NCBI GenBank assembly: GCA_016946835.1
Contig: JACVTC010000123.1
Coordinates: 505,001-554,914, forward strand
DNA from: Neocallimastix lanati (nom. inval.)
Taxonomy: Eukaryota; Neocallimastigomycota; Neocallimastigomycetes; Neocallimastigales; Neocallimastigaceae
Reading direction: 5' to 3'
DNA length: 49,914 bases
Position numbers and translations under genes: made by a program
The notes under the pieces: generated by a model
What the model was told of the DNA's origin: nothing
What the model saw: the letters and a program-made list of their open reading frames with translations, nothing else
Database searches by the model: none
Part shown: positions 13,859 through 29,509 of the stretch, in pieces
How positions within the stretch are numbered: position 1 is the first letter of the stretch
Layout of the letters: every line of letters starts with the position of its first letter

Positions 13859-14907
13859 ACTCAATACGTATCTATTGAAATGTATAATGACTGATAATGA
13901 AATTTCAATTAATAGTAAATATATATAATCATTTATAGATAATCTATATTATATTTATAATACGATATTAATTATTTGGGGAAGCGTTTTTCTTCATGAT
14001 ATATAAACATAAAAAATAGAATATTTTTAAAAAATTTTTTTATATTAATTAAATTATAATAATATCTGTACTAATATGATAAACTAAATATTTCTATTAA
14101 AATTAGATATAACTCATTATTTACTATAAAAATAAATATTTCTATTGTTAGTTTTAGTTTAAATAAATATAAGAAAATATGAATTAGTAATATTTATTAT
14201 TATTTTATCTTCATATTCAATACCTATATTCCAAATTATATAAATTAAGAAATAATCATTGGTATAAAATTAATTTTTATTTAAAGTATATTTTAATATA
14301 TAAACATAATATATTATAATATAGTACTATATATATTAATAAGTAAATTAATTACTTTACAATTACAATGATCCACTCCATGAATTCATAAATTTTTGTT
14401 TTTAATTTTTTTAATTTTATAAATTTAGAAAAGCTTATAATTATTATTATTATAATTATCTTTATTATTATTATTATTGTTATTTTTTTTTCTTTTTCTT
14501 TTTTTAATTTTATAAATTGAGAAAAAGTTAAAACTATTTTATTTTATTGTTTTAGTAAAAATGATAGTAAAAATATTTATAAATAGTATATGACAATTTA
14601 AAAAAAAAAAAAAAAAATTAATTTATGCATAAACTAAATAACTATATATATTATAATATTTAAAATAATAATAAAAAAAATTAATTATAAATTTTTATTA
14701 ATACAAATTTTATCATAAACAAATTATAATTCTTATAATTGTTTTTTATCATTATTAGTTCATATTAAATTTAAAAAAAAAAAAAAAAAGTTTTATAATT
14801 AATTCTGTATTAATATTTTTATAGTTTAAATAAAATTGAAAAAAAGGGTTAAGTAGAAATTTTAAAAATAACAAATTTAGAATTTCTGATAAATTTATTA
14901 AAAAGTA

Positions 14908-14946
<39 letters not shown>

Positions 14947-15022
14947 AAAAAAAAAGTAAAGTTAAAAATAAATAATAAATAAATAAAAAATTGATGAGTA
15001 TTAAGAATTAAGATTTAAATTA

Positions 15023-15055
<33 letters not shown>

Positions 15056-15802
15056 ATATTTGAACTTTAAAAAATTTAAGTATATTCAAAGTAAAAAAAA
15101 AAATGATAATTTAAAGTTTTTTAATAAATTTATAAAATAGTTTTTCCCTTTATGTAACTATTAACTTAAAAAGATAAGAAGAAATAATATTGAATAAATA
15201 ATATATATATAATAAAATTAATTATTTAATTAATATATATAAATTGATATACCTATGATAAAATTTTATTTTTAAAATAAAAATCTTAAAATCTTTATAT
15301 ACATATAAAAAAAATGTAATGACTCATTTATCATATATCATTAATTAATTACCAATAATTAATTAAATTTCCTAATAAAATAAAAAGTTTTTTCTTTTTT
15401 TTTTTTTTGAAATTACAGATTTTAAATTATTTAAATAATATCTTTATATTTATATTATTTACTTTTTTATTCATTAAGCTAAAAAAAAATTACACATTAA
15501 TAATTATTGGTTGTTACTTTATTGAATTATATATATAATTATATATTGACATTTATTTGTAAAAATAGAAAAATTTGAAATTTAATTAAAATAAATAAAA
15601 ATAGATAAAATATAAATAAATATAACTATTTAAGAATTTAATTTAAAAAAAAAATAAAAAAAATTTATAATAAAAATAATAAAGATAATTTATTATTCTA
15701 TAGCATTCAAAAAAAATTTTTTTTTTGTTATACATATATTTATAAAGAGTAATAATGTAATAATATCAAACCTTTTTTCTTATTCTAACTTAATAATTAA
15801 TG

Positions 15803-15846
<44 letters not shown>

Positions 15847-18800
15847 TACAATAATTAAATAATAAAATATATAAAAAAATTTATAAAAAATTTCTTAATT
15901 TTAATTATTTTAATAGTATTAAAATTTTTTTCATATATAATTGTTGTAATAATATACAATTACATTTAATATTTATTAAACTTTTTTTTGGATGTGTTAT
16001 TTCTCACCAGTTAGGGTTGTTTTATTTTAGAATATTATATTAATTTTTATTTATTTCATTATACTTTTACTTCGACATTTATCTTTATTTATTTTATTGT
16101 CTTTTTTTTTTTTTTTTAATATTAAAATTATTATTTTTCTTTATTATTTATAATATTAAAAAGATTTTTTTTCTTTTTTATCTAATTATTTACATATAAT
16201 TACTCTTTTAGTTCATTTCATGATTTACTGTTTTGTTTTGCTTTTTTTTTTTTAATGTATTTTAATTGTTTTACTATCTACCAATAAAACAATTCTTTAT
16301 TAATTTTCTTAATAATAATATGAAATATGTTATTTCTTATTAATCTTATTTTATTTTATTTTATTTTTTTTTAATTTAAATCTTGGTCTATATACATATA
16401 CAGATACAGATATATAATATATAATACAATATATTTATTTATATATACTGATACAATAGTAATACAAAAATAGATAGTATCCAAAAAAAAAAGTTGATTA
16501 CCTATATTCTTGGGATTATAAATTTTAATTATTATTATTTTATTTTTAAATATATTAAAATAAATAATTATTTTTAAATTATTAATTTAATATTTTTCAA
16601 AAATAACAGTAATTAATAATTACCATTTATATTTTTGAATAAATCATTATTAAGAATATTTATTTATAATAATACTATTAGTAATACAAAGTATAAATAT
16701 TTTAAAGTATATTTATTTATTGTATATATGATATTTATTTTTCTTCCTCAATAACAAGAAAATAAAAAAAAAAAAGTAATAAACAAATAATAAAAACATA
16801 TCAAGTTTATTTGTTTATTATAATTATTGAATTTTTTAAAAAAATTTTTTTTATTTTTATTTTTTTTTTTTTTAATTTTTAAATTTCATTAAACTGATCA
16901 ATTACATTATTATACCATAAAAGGAAATTTAGGACTATATTTTTTTTTTTAAAAAAAAAAAGTAAATTAAAAACAAATTACAATTATTAATATCAAAAAA
17001 AAATTATATTAATTATTATTTTTATTATTACTAATTTAATTATTAAATAATTTATATTAATTTTTACATTTAATTATAATTATTAAAAATTTTTTTGTTT
17101 GCAATTATTAAAATTTATTATATTTTTATATTAATTTTCTACCTTACTATACAATGAATCATTTAATAGTATACAAATTTTATTATTTAATAAATTTTTA
17201 ATATGTATTTTTTTTTTCTTTTATATAAAAAACTTTATCTTATATCTTTTTTTTTTTTTTTTTTATTCATTTCTTTATAATTTCTTAGTAAATTTTATTA
17301 TACTTTTAAAATTATACCATTTAAATGAATTAGAACAAAAATAAATAAATTAAAATAAAATGAAAAATATTAAAATATTTAATATAATTAAAAAATAATA
17401 CGAACATAATTATATATAATATAATATTTAATAATGAATAATAATTATACTAATAAAAAGGATAAATAAAAACATTATAAAATAAAAAATGGGGTAAGGG
17501 TTTGTAAAATGATATTAAAAAAATGATAAATGACTTTTTAATTTATTATTCCTATTTTTATTCTTATTGAAAAAAAAAAATATATATATATATTTATTAC
17601 CAATTTTATATACAATTTTTATTATTACCTTATATGACATATTTTTATTATATGCAACTTTTTTTTTATTAATTATAAAAATAAAATAAAAATAAAAATA
17701 ATACAAAATAAAATTAACAGTTGAACTTAAATATATAAAGTACAGATTGAATAAAATAAAATAAAATGTAAAGTATAATAAGGAAATAAGAAAGTAAAAT
17801 ATAAATAAAAGTACAATAAAAATAAAATAAACGAATTAAAATAATTAAATATTAAAAATTTTATAAAGTATATATTATTTATTTAAGGTTAAATTAAAAA
17901 ATAAAATAAGTTAAAAAAAAAAAGCTTTTACTTAATTTTTTTTTATATTCTACATTATTTTATAGTTCGCATTAATTTTTTTTTATTCTACATTATTTAT
18001 ATTTTGCATTAAATTAAAGTTATAACAAAAAAAAAAAAATAATAATAATGATATGCTTTTATTTATAGTTTTAATATCTTTGTTATGTTAAATTATCTAT
18101 TTATTGAATATATAATAATTTTTTATATTCCTTCTTATTAATAAATTCAGTATGTTTTTTTTTTTTTTTTCAGGTTTAATTTTTATTATTATAATCAATA
18201 TTTAAAATAAAAAAAAATTAAAAATTATAAAAATATGTGATCTATTATTATTTATAAAACATCATTAATTTAAAAATTTAATTTATAGAAAAAAAAAGTT
18301 ATATTGGAAAACTTTACTTTTATGGAAATTAATTTTAAATAATAAAAATCATATAAAAAATTTTTTAAAACATTTACTTACATTCTATGGAAGGATATTT
18401 AAAAAGAATAGTATAAACTAATCTATATTAAAATTACAACATTAAAATAAAAGAATTAGTATATTAGTACGAAAGAGTGTTTAAATTCATATTTATAAGC
18501 TATGAAATTGCCTTCATATATATAAATAAAAGTTTAAAATTTTAAATATAAATTATTTTTTAAATTATAATATAAATATAGAATACAAAAAAAAAAAAAA
18601 AAAAAAAATTAAATATAAATAAATAAAAAAAAATATTAAAATATAAAACATGTTATTTTGTTTTGCATATGTAACACAATAGAATAAATAAACTTTAGAA
18701 ATTAATTTAAAAAATATTGATATAGATATTTTTAATAAAAAGTAAATAAAATTTCTTTAAATTCCTCATTTAATGAACTACATAAAAAGTTTCATACAAA

Positions 18801-19172
18801 TAATTTATAAACAATGACTACTACTATATAAATTATGATATTAAATATGAATAGTGTTTAATTTATATTAAAAATAATATTATAAATAATAATAAGAAGA
18901 AATAATAATTATATATAAAAAAAATTTAATATCTATTTCTTAAAAAATTTTTTAATCTTTTTAATAGTTAAAATAGTATTAATGTAATAAAGTTTTTTTT
19001 TTTGTTATATTATTAATTATTATTATTTTTAATTATTTAGTATTTTTAAACAATAAATTTTTATCTACTGAAATAAAGTCTAAAAAAAAAAAAAATAAAT
19101 AAATAAAAATAAAAAATAAAAAAAAATTAAATTCTGCAATAGAAAAGTTATTTTTGGTAACATAAAAAAAAA
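12531..19172. other. AT desert, no gene seen
   Basis: A/T-only sequence with long homopolymers (for example near 13118-13146, 14911-14944, 15025-15054 and 15805-15846). No reading frame, tRNA or structured GC-rich block was recognised. Confidence 0.7.
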
Positions 19173-19349
19173 TATATATATATATAAAACTAAAAAATTT
19201 AAGAAATTTATTTTGTAATAATTTAATTAAAAACTATTAAAAGAAAAATTATTACAAAATAAATTTCTTAAATTTTTTAGTTTTATATATATATATTATA
19301 AAAATTTATAAAATAAATATTAATAATTATTTATTTTATAAATTTTTAT
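19173..19349. repeat. Two back-to-back hairpins
   Basis: The first inverted repeat has arms 19173-19224 and 19246-19297 with a 21-nt loop; they match except for one extra AT unit in the left arm. It is followed at once by a second perfect one with 21-bp arms (19298-19318 and 19329-19349) and a 10-nt loop. Both are AT-only. They could be a compound foldback element or simply hairpin-prone DNA. Confidence 0.88.
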
Positions 19350-19659
19350 AATTAATATAAAAATATTATTTTTAATAATTAACACTTTATTCTACTTTAA
19401 AGAAAAAAAAAAAAAAAAACTTTTTTTTATCATAATTATATATAAATAAATAATTATATATTTTTTTTTTCATTTTTTTTTATATTAATATATATTTTAT
19501 TTTAATTTAATATATAATATATTATTTTTAAAAATTGAAAGTTAAAAAGTTTTTTAATATATTGAAATATATATCGGGAATATTAATAAATTTTAATATA
19601 ATTTTATTAAAATTTTCAAATTAAATAATTTTTTTTATATATATTATATAATATGACTA
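19350..19659. other. AT-rich spacer, nothing recognised
   Basis: A/T-dominated sequence with no gene-like signal between the twin hairpins and the GC-richer relic. Confidence 0.65.
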
Positions 19660-20500
19660 AAGCTGGCAGAAAAAAAATAATATTCAGAAGCCCAAAAAAT
19701 TCGAAGAAACTAATATTACTTATCAACCACTTAAAAAAATTGTCATAGGATAAAACAAGATTTCTTAATGTGTGAATCCAATGAAAAAAGACAAAAAAAA
19801 AATATTACTATGGAAAGCGAAATTGAGTTTATAAAAGGAACACAAATGATTCCAAAAATGACCATATCATTCTGACTTTTGTGGTGGAGAGCATGAAAGG
19901 AAACTGTTTATTTTAACGAATGTGGGAAATGTTTGAAGAGAGAGAGAGAGAGGCATGAAGCATCGGGTTGGAATAACACTATGCCAGAAATACATTGAGC
20001 TTTGGCCTCGAAAGTAATGATGAACTTATAGTACATGCTTGGGATTGTAGTCAAAAAAAGACTTAGGAAAGGATTTGAGCAGGCCCGAACTTAATAATTT
20101 TCAGTGAAAATAAGAAGGCCTACCATTTATACGAAAGCCTCGGGGGTTTTTTTTTATAAGGAAACCGGCAGAATTCCAAAAGGGCAAAAATTTTGATGAT
20201 GAAACATATATCGAAGATATTTATATAGCTAAAAAAAAATTAAATGAGAACGAATAAAAAATTAAGATGAGAAAAAAAAAATTCATTTTATTTAAATGAA
20301 ATTAAAGAATAATTAGAAGGATTAAAAAATCAAAAAACTAGAGTAGCCCAATAGATCAATGAAGTTTTCCAAGAGCAAAGGATACATATTGGTAACTATA
20401 TCTTTTATTCTTTATGGAAGTCAAGCCTGAGGAACTGAGAAGAACGGGTCATTAAAAAAGTGCTGTAAACGTTATGAATACTAGCTAACATATTTTTTAA
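19660..20500 (+). pseudogene. Decayed relic of unknown origin, probably once coding
   Basis: About 840 bases have a much more even base composition than the flanks. Reading the plus strand gives short protein-like segments (for example METESEIEF-type and GLESNDELIVHAWDCSQ) scattered over all three frames and separated by many stops. The last segment, with its E, H/W and C spacing, loosely recalls the C-terminal zinc region of LINE reverse transcriptases or a transposase tail, but this is not enough to assign a family. A (GA)n run near 19938-19952 lies inside. I read it as an old inactivated mobile-element or gene fragment; a non-coding RNA cannot be excluded. Confidence 0.35.
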
Positions 20501-22604
20501 AAAGTAAAAAAAATAAAATAAAATAAAATAATAAATAACAAAATATTTAATAGTAAGGAAAATAGAGAGATGGTATCCCATCATCCTTCAATTGCATTTA
20601 TAATAATTTTAAGGGTACTTGAATAAATAAATACTATTTAAATTAAATTTATTATTTCTAATTAATGAATTCAACTTTTTTTTTTTATTTTTATTTTTTT
20701 TCTCAATGTTATTAATTGGTTTTAATTATTTTTATTATTTAATTTTATATATATAGTATTTTTTAATAGTGACTTTTTAAATAAAAGTATATTAAAATTT
20801 ATTAGGAATCATATAATATATTCTAATATATTGTAATATATAAACTATTTTATTTTTAATATTAAAATAATATATAAAAATTAAAATAAAATTAAAATTA
20901 AAAAAAAAATAATAATATATAATAAAAAAGAAAAAATAAAAATTATATTGTAAATAGTAGATAAAAAATAAATATTTATAAATAATAAAATGAAAATAAT
21001 ATCTTTTATATTAATTCTAAAATTAATAAATACAATTATTAATATAATAAAAATAAAAGATTAGTATTTTTTTAATTAATTTTATATAAAAATTTTCATA
21101 TAAAATTTATTAAAGTATATAAATATATGATATATATATAAATATATATTTTTAAAAAACTATTATTAATAAAAAAATGAGTATTAATACTAATTTTAAT
21201 TAAAATGAATATTTAATAATTATTTAATAATAAAATTTTTTAAATACTTTATTAATAAAGTACTTTTTTTTTTTATTATTACTATTTTTTTTATAAAAAA
21301 TAAAAAAAAAAAAAAGTATCTCACTACTTTAATAAAGGACAATAATATTTTTTTTAGTACATTTATATCATTTAGTATAAAAAATAAATAAAAGTTTTTT
21401 TTTTTTTAAAATTTTTTAAAGCTTAAAATTTTTATTTTATTTTATTTTTATTTTTCAATAATTGAAATTAATATGAAATTAATAGTAAAAATTTTAAAAA
21501 TTTTAAATTAACTTGATTATCGATTATCTTTAAATTTTTATTATTATAATTTTTTTTTTTTAATCATTTACACAGTTGTATTAGGAATTAAGGTAAAATT
21601 ATCAAATAAGATTTTTTTTTCATTGCATGAATATATATTATACTTTTTAATCAAATACTCATCAAATTAATAATAGTTTTCTAAAATATTTCTATTTTAT
21701 AATAATATGATTCTATATGCTTATTTCATTAATTTTAATATTGAGTTTTAACAAAAAAAAAAAAAAAAAAGAAACCTTGTTTCATCTAATACAATATTCA
21801 TATTTTTTTTTTCTTTAATTATTTAAAAAAGAAAATTTTCGAATTTTCAATTTTTATTTTTCATATCTATTTTAATTGTTTTGTTATTTTTTTTTTTATT
21901 ATTATTATTTCTCTCCACCCAACTGAAGTTATGATCATAAAGGTGATGAATAAGAATTGAACAAATTTTTAAATAAAAAATATATAATACATAATATATA
22001 ATAATAAATAATTATAAATATAAATAATTAAAATAATTAAAATGTGTATAAAAGTATTAATATTAATGTAATATAAAATAAATTAAATTATTAATTATAT
22101 TAATTAATGAAATGATTTCTCCAATTATATAAATGTATTTCATTTAACAATAATTAAAACTAGAAAAAGGATTTCTGAACAAAATTATTATTATTCGCCT
22201 AAATGGAAAATAGAAAATTATAAAAATTTTAAAAAGTTTTATTTTTTGTTATAATTTAATAATAATTCTTTATATTTAACTTAATTAGAAATTTAAAAGT
22301 ATATATAATGTTATTTTATATATATAATTATAAAATTTAAAAAAAAAAAAAAAAAAAAAGAACTATTTTTTTATAATATTTATATATATATATATATAAA
22401 ATATAATAATGACTTCAAATTAATTTGTTTAGCCTTTAATAAAATATATTTTTTTTAAATTACCTTCAATATACAACTTAAAACTTTATAATATTATTTT
22501 TATTAAAACTGATTATAGTAAAAAGGTTTTCCTTTTTTTTTTTTTTATTTAAATTTTCTATTTGTTTATTTTTTTTATTATTATTATTATTATTAATTTA
22601 AAAC

Positions 22605-22640
<36 letters not shown>

Positions 22641-23669
22641 TTTAATTATTAAGTTTAAAAAGGCTAAAATTTATTATTTACATATATTTAATAAGAATAG
22701 AACTATTCATAATTTTATAAATTTTTAAACTTTTTTCTCTCTATGTTCTTGTTTAAAACTGTAATAAAATATATATAAATATATAAATATATAAATACAT
22801 CTTTTTTTTTTTTCTTTAAACATTCCATAACTAAGATTAATGTAAAATAATTAAATAAACTTTTATTATAATTTAAAGTTTTTATCTTTTTATTATTGAT
22901 TTTGTTTAAAAAAAAAGTTCTATTAAAAAATATGGAATAAAACCTATAAATTAAAAATAATATTAAATAGGAATATTAATGTATAATATAATAGATTACA
23001 TTGATTTATAAATTTTAATTGTATTTTATAATATATAAAATTATTATTAAACTTTATTTAGTAAATTTTAATTTATTTTTTTTTAATCAATGATTTTTAG
23101 GCTTTTTTTTTAATTAATTCTAATATATATTTTTATATATGCCTATATATATTATTTAATTTAGTTTGTATTCTTTTATTAATTAAAATAGAATAAAAGA
23201 AGTCTCTTTATAGCCATATATATTTAGATATAATACAAAAATAAAATAATAATTATTATTATTATTATACAAATTTGCCATTATTTAAAAGAAGTTGAAA
23301 AATATTAAAAAAAAAAAAAAAAAAAGTCATACAAATTTTTGTTAAAATTAAATATTTATGAATAACTATTTCTATTTCTATTTCTTTTTCCATGATTTTT
23401 TTATATTTTTAATTATTATATATTTTATATTTTTTAATCATTAAATATTATATATTTTAATATTCCGTAATATTGAAAAAAAAATTATTTTTTTCTATAA
23501 CAATTTTTTTCTTTTGTTCCTTTTTTTTATTTATTTATTTATTTCTTATTAAATTGAAATTATCATTTAATATATATAGTAAAACAAGTATTGATTCTAT
23601 TGATTTCTATTAAAAAAATAACAATATAAAAAAATAAAACATAAATTATTCATTATTAAAAAAGGGTTT

Positions 23670-23704
<35 letters not shown>

Positions 23705-24640
23705 TGCAATAATAAATCATTAATAATGAAATAAGTAATAATGAAATAATTCGATATATATATTTTGATAAAATGTATATATAAATAATTAAAAAAAAAA
23801 TAAAATTAATAATTAAATTTTTTATTAAATAATTTATAAAAATAAAAATAAATAATATAAATATACATTTTAATGTTATTTTATTTTCTGTATAAGAAAT
23901 TTGCATGAAAAATAAAAAAAAAAAAAAAAAAAGGGGGAGTAAAAGTATGAATAAATTTTTACCTTTTAAATTACATATATTTTTTTTTTATTATAATCAT
24001 TAAATTAACCAAGATGAAAGTATTATATTTAATTTGTTAAATTGACTTTTGTACAATTTAATTTTGTACAATTTAATTAAACCAATTCATTATTTATAAA
24101 CAATTTTTATTTTATTTTATTTTTATAACTACAATTAGTAATTTCTTATATTAATTAGTTTTCCTTGATACATTTTTTTTATGTTGCTAATTATTAATAT
24201 ATACATTTTAATATAAATTAGAAACTCCTAATATAGAAAAATATGTAAACTTTATTAGATACTAAATTGTTTTAAATTAGATACACAAAAAGTTTATTTT
24301 TTGTTTAAATTATGAATTATTTTCATGACGATGATATTTATAAATAATTATATTAAATAATAAATAATAATAAATAATAATAAATAATATTAAATAATAA
24401 TAATTAATAATTAATAATTTCATAAAATATTATAAAAATTAAATAGTATTTTTTATAATTAATTTAAATATTAATTCTTCATACTTTTATTTATAAGTTT
24501 ATTTATATTAAAGATTTATAATATTAATATTTTTTTTTAAAAGAATGCATATATTAATGACCTTGTCATAAGACGTAATAAGTCCCTTTTACTATATAAA
24601 TATTTACTAACTTTAAACCACATGAATTTCGTAACATAAT

Positions 24641-24680
<40 letters not shown>

Positions 24681-25035
24681 AATAAAATGAAAAACAGAAT
24701 ATATATAAAGAAATAATCTAAAAAATAAAAATTAAATAAAAGAAAACTAGAAAAAAAAAAAAAAAACTTGTAAAAATTCTATTGAAGAAAAACAAATATA
24801 TACATATTTTTCCCCATTAATTAAAAACATTTATTATAATTAAAAAAAAATGTAATGATTTATTATAATTATTATTTTAAAATTTTATTTATTCATTAAT
24901 AAAAAATATATATATTACTTTTATTTTTATTTTTATTTTTATTTATTATTTATTGATATATTTATTATTATTATTATTATTATTATTTTAAAAATATATA
25001 CAGATTCTATTTTTCTATTTTTTATTAATTGAATT

Positions 25036-25070
<35 letters not shown>

Positions 25071-28000
25071 AAAAAAAGAAAAAAAAAAAAAAAAAACACA
25101 AAAATATTGATAATAATTATAATGTAACATTAAAATAAAAATATATATATATATAACAAATTACAAAAAGCAATTATAATTGCATACAAATAAAATTTTA
25201 TCCAAAAAAATGTAATTCTTTTTTTTTTTTTTTTTTTTATGATTTTGTTTTTGTTTTTGTTTTTGATTATAATTATCTTTTTTTTTTTTGTTATATTATA
25301 TATAAATTCTGTACTTATTTGCTTTATTAACTTTTTTTTTTAAATCAAAAATTTAGCCCTCATTAAATTATTCTTTTTTTTTTTTCTTATTTTATTTTAA
25401 AAGATATATATACTAATTAATACTGGCTAATAATTAATAAATTACTAAATACTATGAAAATAATAACACTAACAAAAATAAGTATTAATAATATAAACAA
25501 TAAAACTATTCCATTTTAATGATATTATTTGCTTAAAAAAATAGCAGCCGTTTTAATATTATTTTTTTTTATCCTATATTGATTAATAATTTTGAATTGC
25601 ACCATTCATTTTTTAAGAAAATAACATTAAAATAGTAATAATAAAATTTTTAATAAATAAAAAATTCAAAATTTCTTTATATTTTATTAATTATTAATTT
25701 TATTCATATTATCATTATTATTATTATTATTATTATTTTTTTTTTTTTTTTTTTTTTTTTATTTTTTTATTTTTTTTTTTTTATTATTATGATTTATGCC
25801 AATTATTAATTTAAACGTTTAAACCTAAATAGCTTTGTTTATCTGAAATGGCTGTGTTAGATAATTAATTTATTAATAAATTATTAAATAATAATAATAA
25901 AAAAAAAGTTTTAAATAGTTTTTTTCTTTTTAATTAATATAAACATAAACGGCCATTTCTTTTTAAGCATATAGAAAATTTTCGAAGAAATTGCCATAAA
26001 TAGCCATATAAAGCACATTCCAGTTGAAAATTAATTTATTTAATATATTATTTATAAATATTAAAAGTAAAATTAGCATAAAATATATATATATTCATAA
26101 ATATATATATATATATAAAATATTAATACCAATATAATATATATATTTAGATTTAAATATATAAATTTTAAATAATAAAAATAAGTTATATAAATAAATA
26201 GTATTTTTCATTTTTCATTTTTTATAACAATTTTTTTTTAGTTATTAATCTAAAATAAGGATAATTTAATAATTATTATTTATACTTTTAAAGAATAATT
26301 AATAGACATCTAATTATAATTTTTATTTTTTAATATTACTCAAGATTGCAAATTCAAAAATAAGTCATCAAATATAACAATATAAAATAAAATAATATTA
26401 ATGTAAACTGAATCACTTTTTTCATCATATCATACATAACATAAAAACTTTTTTTTTGAACTTTAAAATAATATTTATCATTATAACAGTAATTATTATA
26501 TACTATGTGAATAATGGTGATATCATTTAATTATTAATTTACACTCCTATTAATAATTATGATTAAATAATTTAATTATTTTTTTTTTTTTTTTATAAAA
26601 ATAGTAATCCAATTTTATTTAATATTAATATTTAAGCCATTTATTTTATTCGTTCCAATTGCTGTACCACTTTTTTTTTAAAAAAAAGTATCATTATTAT
26701 TATTATTATTATATATTCATATTCATATTTAATTTATTTCTTATTAAAAAGAATTTATAATTTATTAAAATGTGATGATTCAATTTTATCTATTTAATTA
26801 ACAGAGTTTATTAAATAGAAAAAAAAATTAAAATATTGTTTTTTTTATAATTAATAAAGTTATTAATTATATAAAAAAAAAAAGATAAAATTTAATATCT
26901 ATTTCTTTATTGTTTATAGTTTGTTATTAATAAATGAATAATGATTTAATCTTATATATCTGTAATATTTAAATATTTTTTCCTATTAATATATTATATA
27001 AAAAATAATATATATTATATTTTAATATATATATATTTTTTTTTCTGTTTTTAAACTTATTTAATCTTAAATATTAACATTATGTTTATTTAATTTATAT
27101 TTCATTATATTTAATTTTTATTAATTAAATATTCATTTATGATATAAAATATTAACATAATGCAATAATATTTTATATATATATTATTTTTTTTTACAAT
27201 TTGTAACAGCATACAAAAATAATAACTAAATATAAACAAATTAAAAAGGAAAAAAAAATTCAATTTATTATATTTTTTTTTAGATTTCTATTAAAATGAA
27301 TGTTTGTTTTTGTTATGTTGATAACAAATAAAAAAAAAAAAAGTTTAAATCATTTGATATAGTAATGATGACTCTTTTATTTATTTATTTATTTTTTTTT
27401 TAAAAAAAGATGATTTTTAAATCTTTATAGTATTGAACATTAAAGAAAAAAAAATGACAAATTTTATAATGTCATATTAATAAAAAAAAATAAAGCAACT
27501 GTAATAAATGTGTAAATTTTAATTAAACCTTTTTTTGTATGTTCAATTATTCAGTTAAAAAAAAATATTAAAAATATTAAAAATATCATTTTATAGTATT
27601 ATTTAATTATTAAATATGACTAAAATTCATTAATTTTATTTTTTTATTAAATTAGGTCATTTAATGACTTTCAAAATAAAAAAAAAATAACTGCTACTCC
27701 TTAATTATATCAATTTGTTCTAAAAATTCTATATAAATTAATTATAATTTTATAAAGAATAATATGTAGAATGAATAATTATTTTTTTATAAAATATACA
27801 GAATTAGTAATAACTATTAAAAAAAAATTTTTTTTTTCGATATTGAAAGGGTTAAACAATATAATGAATAAAAATATATTATCATAATTAATAACAATTA
27901 TTAATTAATATATTTATAAATATTAATACATTATTTATTAATTATAAAAAACTAATATTTATAACTATTAAAATTAAAAAAGAAAAAAATAGAATAGAAT

Positions 28001-29472
28001 AGTAATAAATTATATTCTAAATATTAATAATTATTTCTCCAATTAATAATATTATAAATTATATATATTTCTAATAATACTAAATAATATTTTTAATAAT
28101 TAAAGATTTGCAAAATTTTAATTATTAATTATTAAATATTATTTAATTATTAAAAATTAAAAATTAAAAATTAAAAATTATAATAAGAATAAAAATTAAA
28201 TAATACAATAATTAATTATAATTTTTCTATTTATCATAATTATAAAGTATTATTAGAGTTATTATTATTTGTACAGAAATATTTAATATTATAAATATTA
28301 TTTTAATTATTAAAATTAATAACAAAAAGAATTATATATATATAGATAATAGTTCATTTAATCTATATCATTATTTTAATATTTTATAGAATAATTATAT
28401 GAAATTAATGAAAAGAAATAATTAAATTATAATAAATTTTTAACACAAATTTAAATTTCATATATTTGTTATTTTTATAGTGAAGTATAACCTTTGAAGA
28501 AAATGAAATTTATATTAAATAGAAATAAATTTCATCTTAACCTTTAGCCTTTTATTATTGTTAATAAAAACAAAATAAAATAAATTATTATTATATAATT
28601 TTAAAAATAGAAAAATAAAAAAAAAAAAAAAGATTTTTTTTTTATCACCTGTCTCTTAATTAATAATATTTATTAATTACAATTATCATAATTAACCATA
28701 AAAATTAATATTTAATGATTTATCTTGAATATTTAATATATTATACGCATTAAAGTTTTTAATTACATATATCAATTATTAATTTATTTGAAAATATTAT
28801 TATAAAAAAAAATAATCAATAAATATAAAAATGTTTATGAGACATAAATAGAAAATAGAAACTCAATTTTTATTATAAATAATTACTTTTATATTTTTAT
28901 TAAAATATCTTTAATATTTTATCCTTTTTTTTTTTAAACAAAAATAATATAAAATTATATAAAATAAGAAATAGAATATAAATATAAAATAAAATTGAAT
29001 AAAATAAAAATAATAATAGAATATGAATATAAAATAAAGATTGAATATAATAAAAATAAAAATAAAAATAAATAAATAATAAAATAATATATATTACTTT
29101 TTATAAGCGGTAAAAAAAAAAAAAACGGTCAATCTATCAATTAATTTCTTTAGTAAATACGAAACAAATAGAAAAAAAAACATCAAAACTTTAAAAAATA
29201 TATTAAATGCCAAAACTAAAAGTATATATATATATAATTTATTTTTGTATTTTAATTATGAAACAAAAAAAAAATTTTTTAAACCTTAGAACATTTTAAT
29301 TATTATGAAATAAATATGATATTCAATAAAAAAAAATATTTTATATTTACAAGTTAAATTCATTCTAAAAAAAAAAAAAAACAATATATAAATGAATAAA
29401 AATAATTATTTATATTATAATTAATATTATTAAATAATAATTTATTTATTTATTTATTTATTTATTTATTTT

Positions 29473-29509
<37 letters not shown>

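Noticed and set aside
21911-21965. Possible snoRNA (GTGATGAAT with CTGA)
   Set aside because: CTGA lies upstream of the C-like box and no D box follows at a suitable distance.
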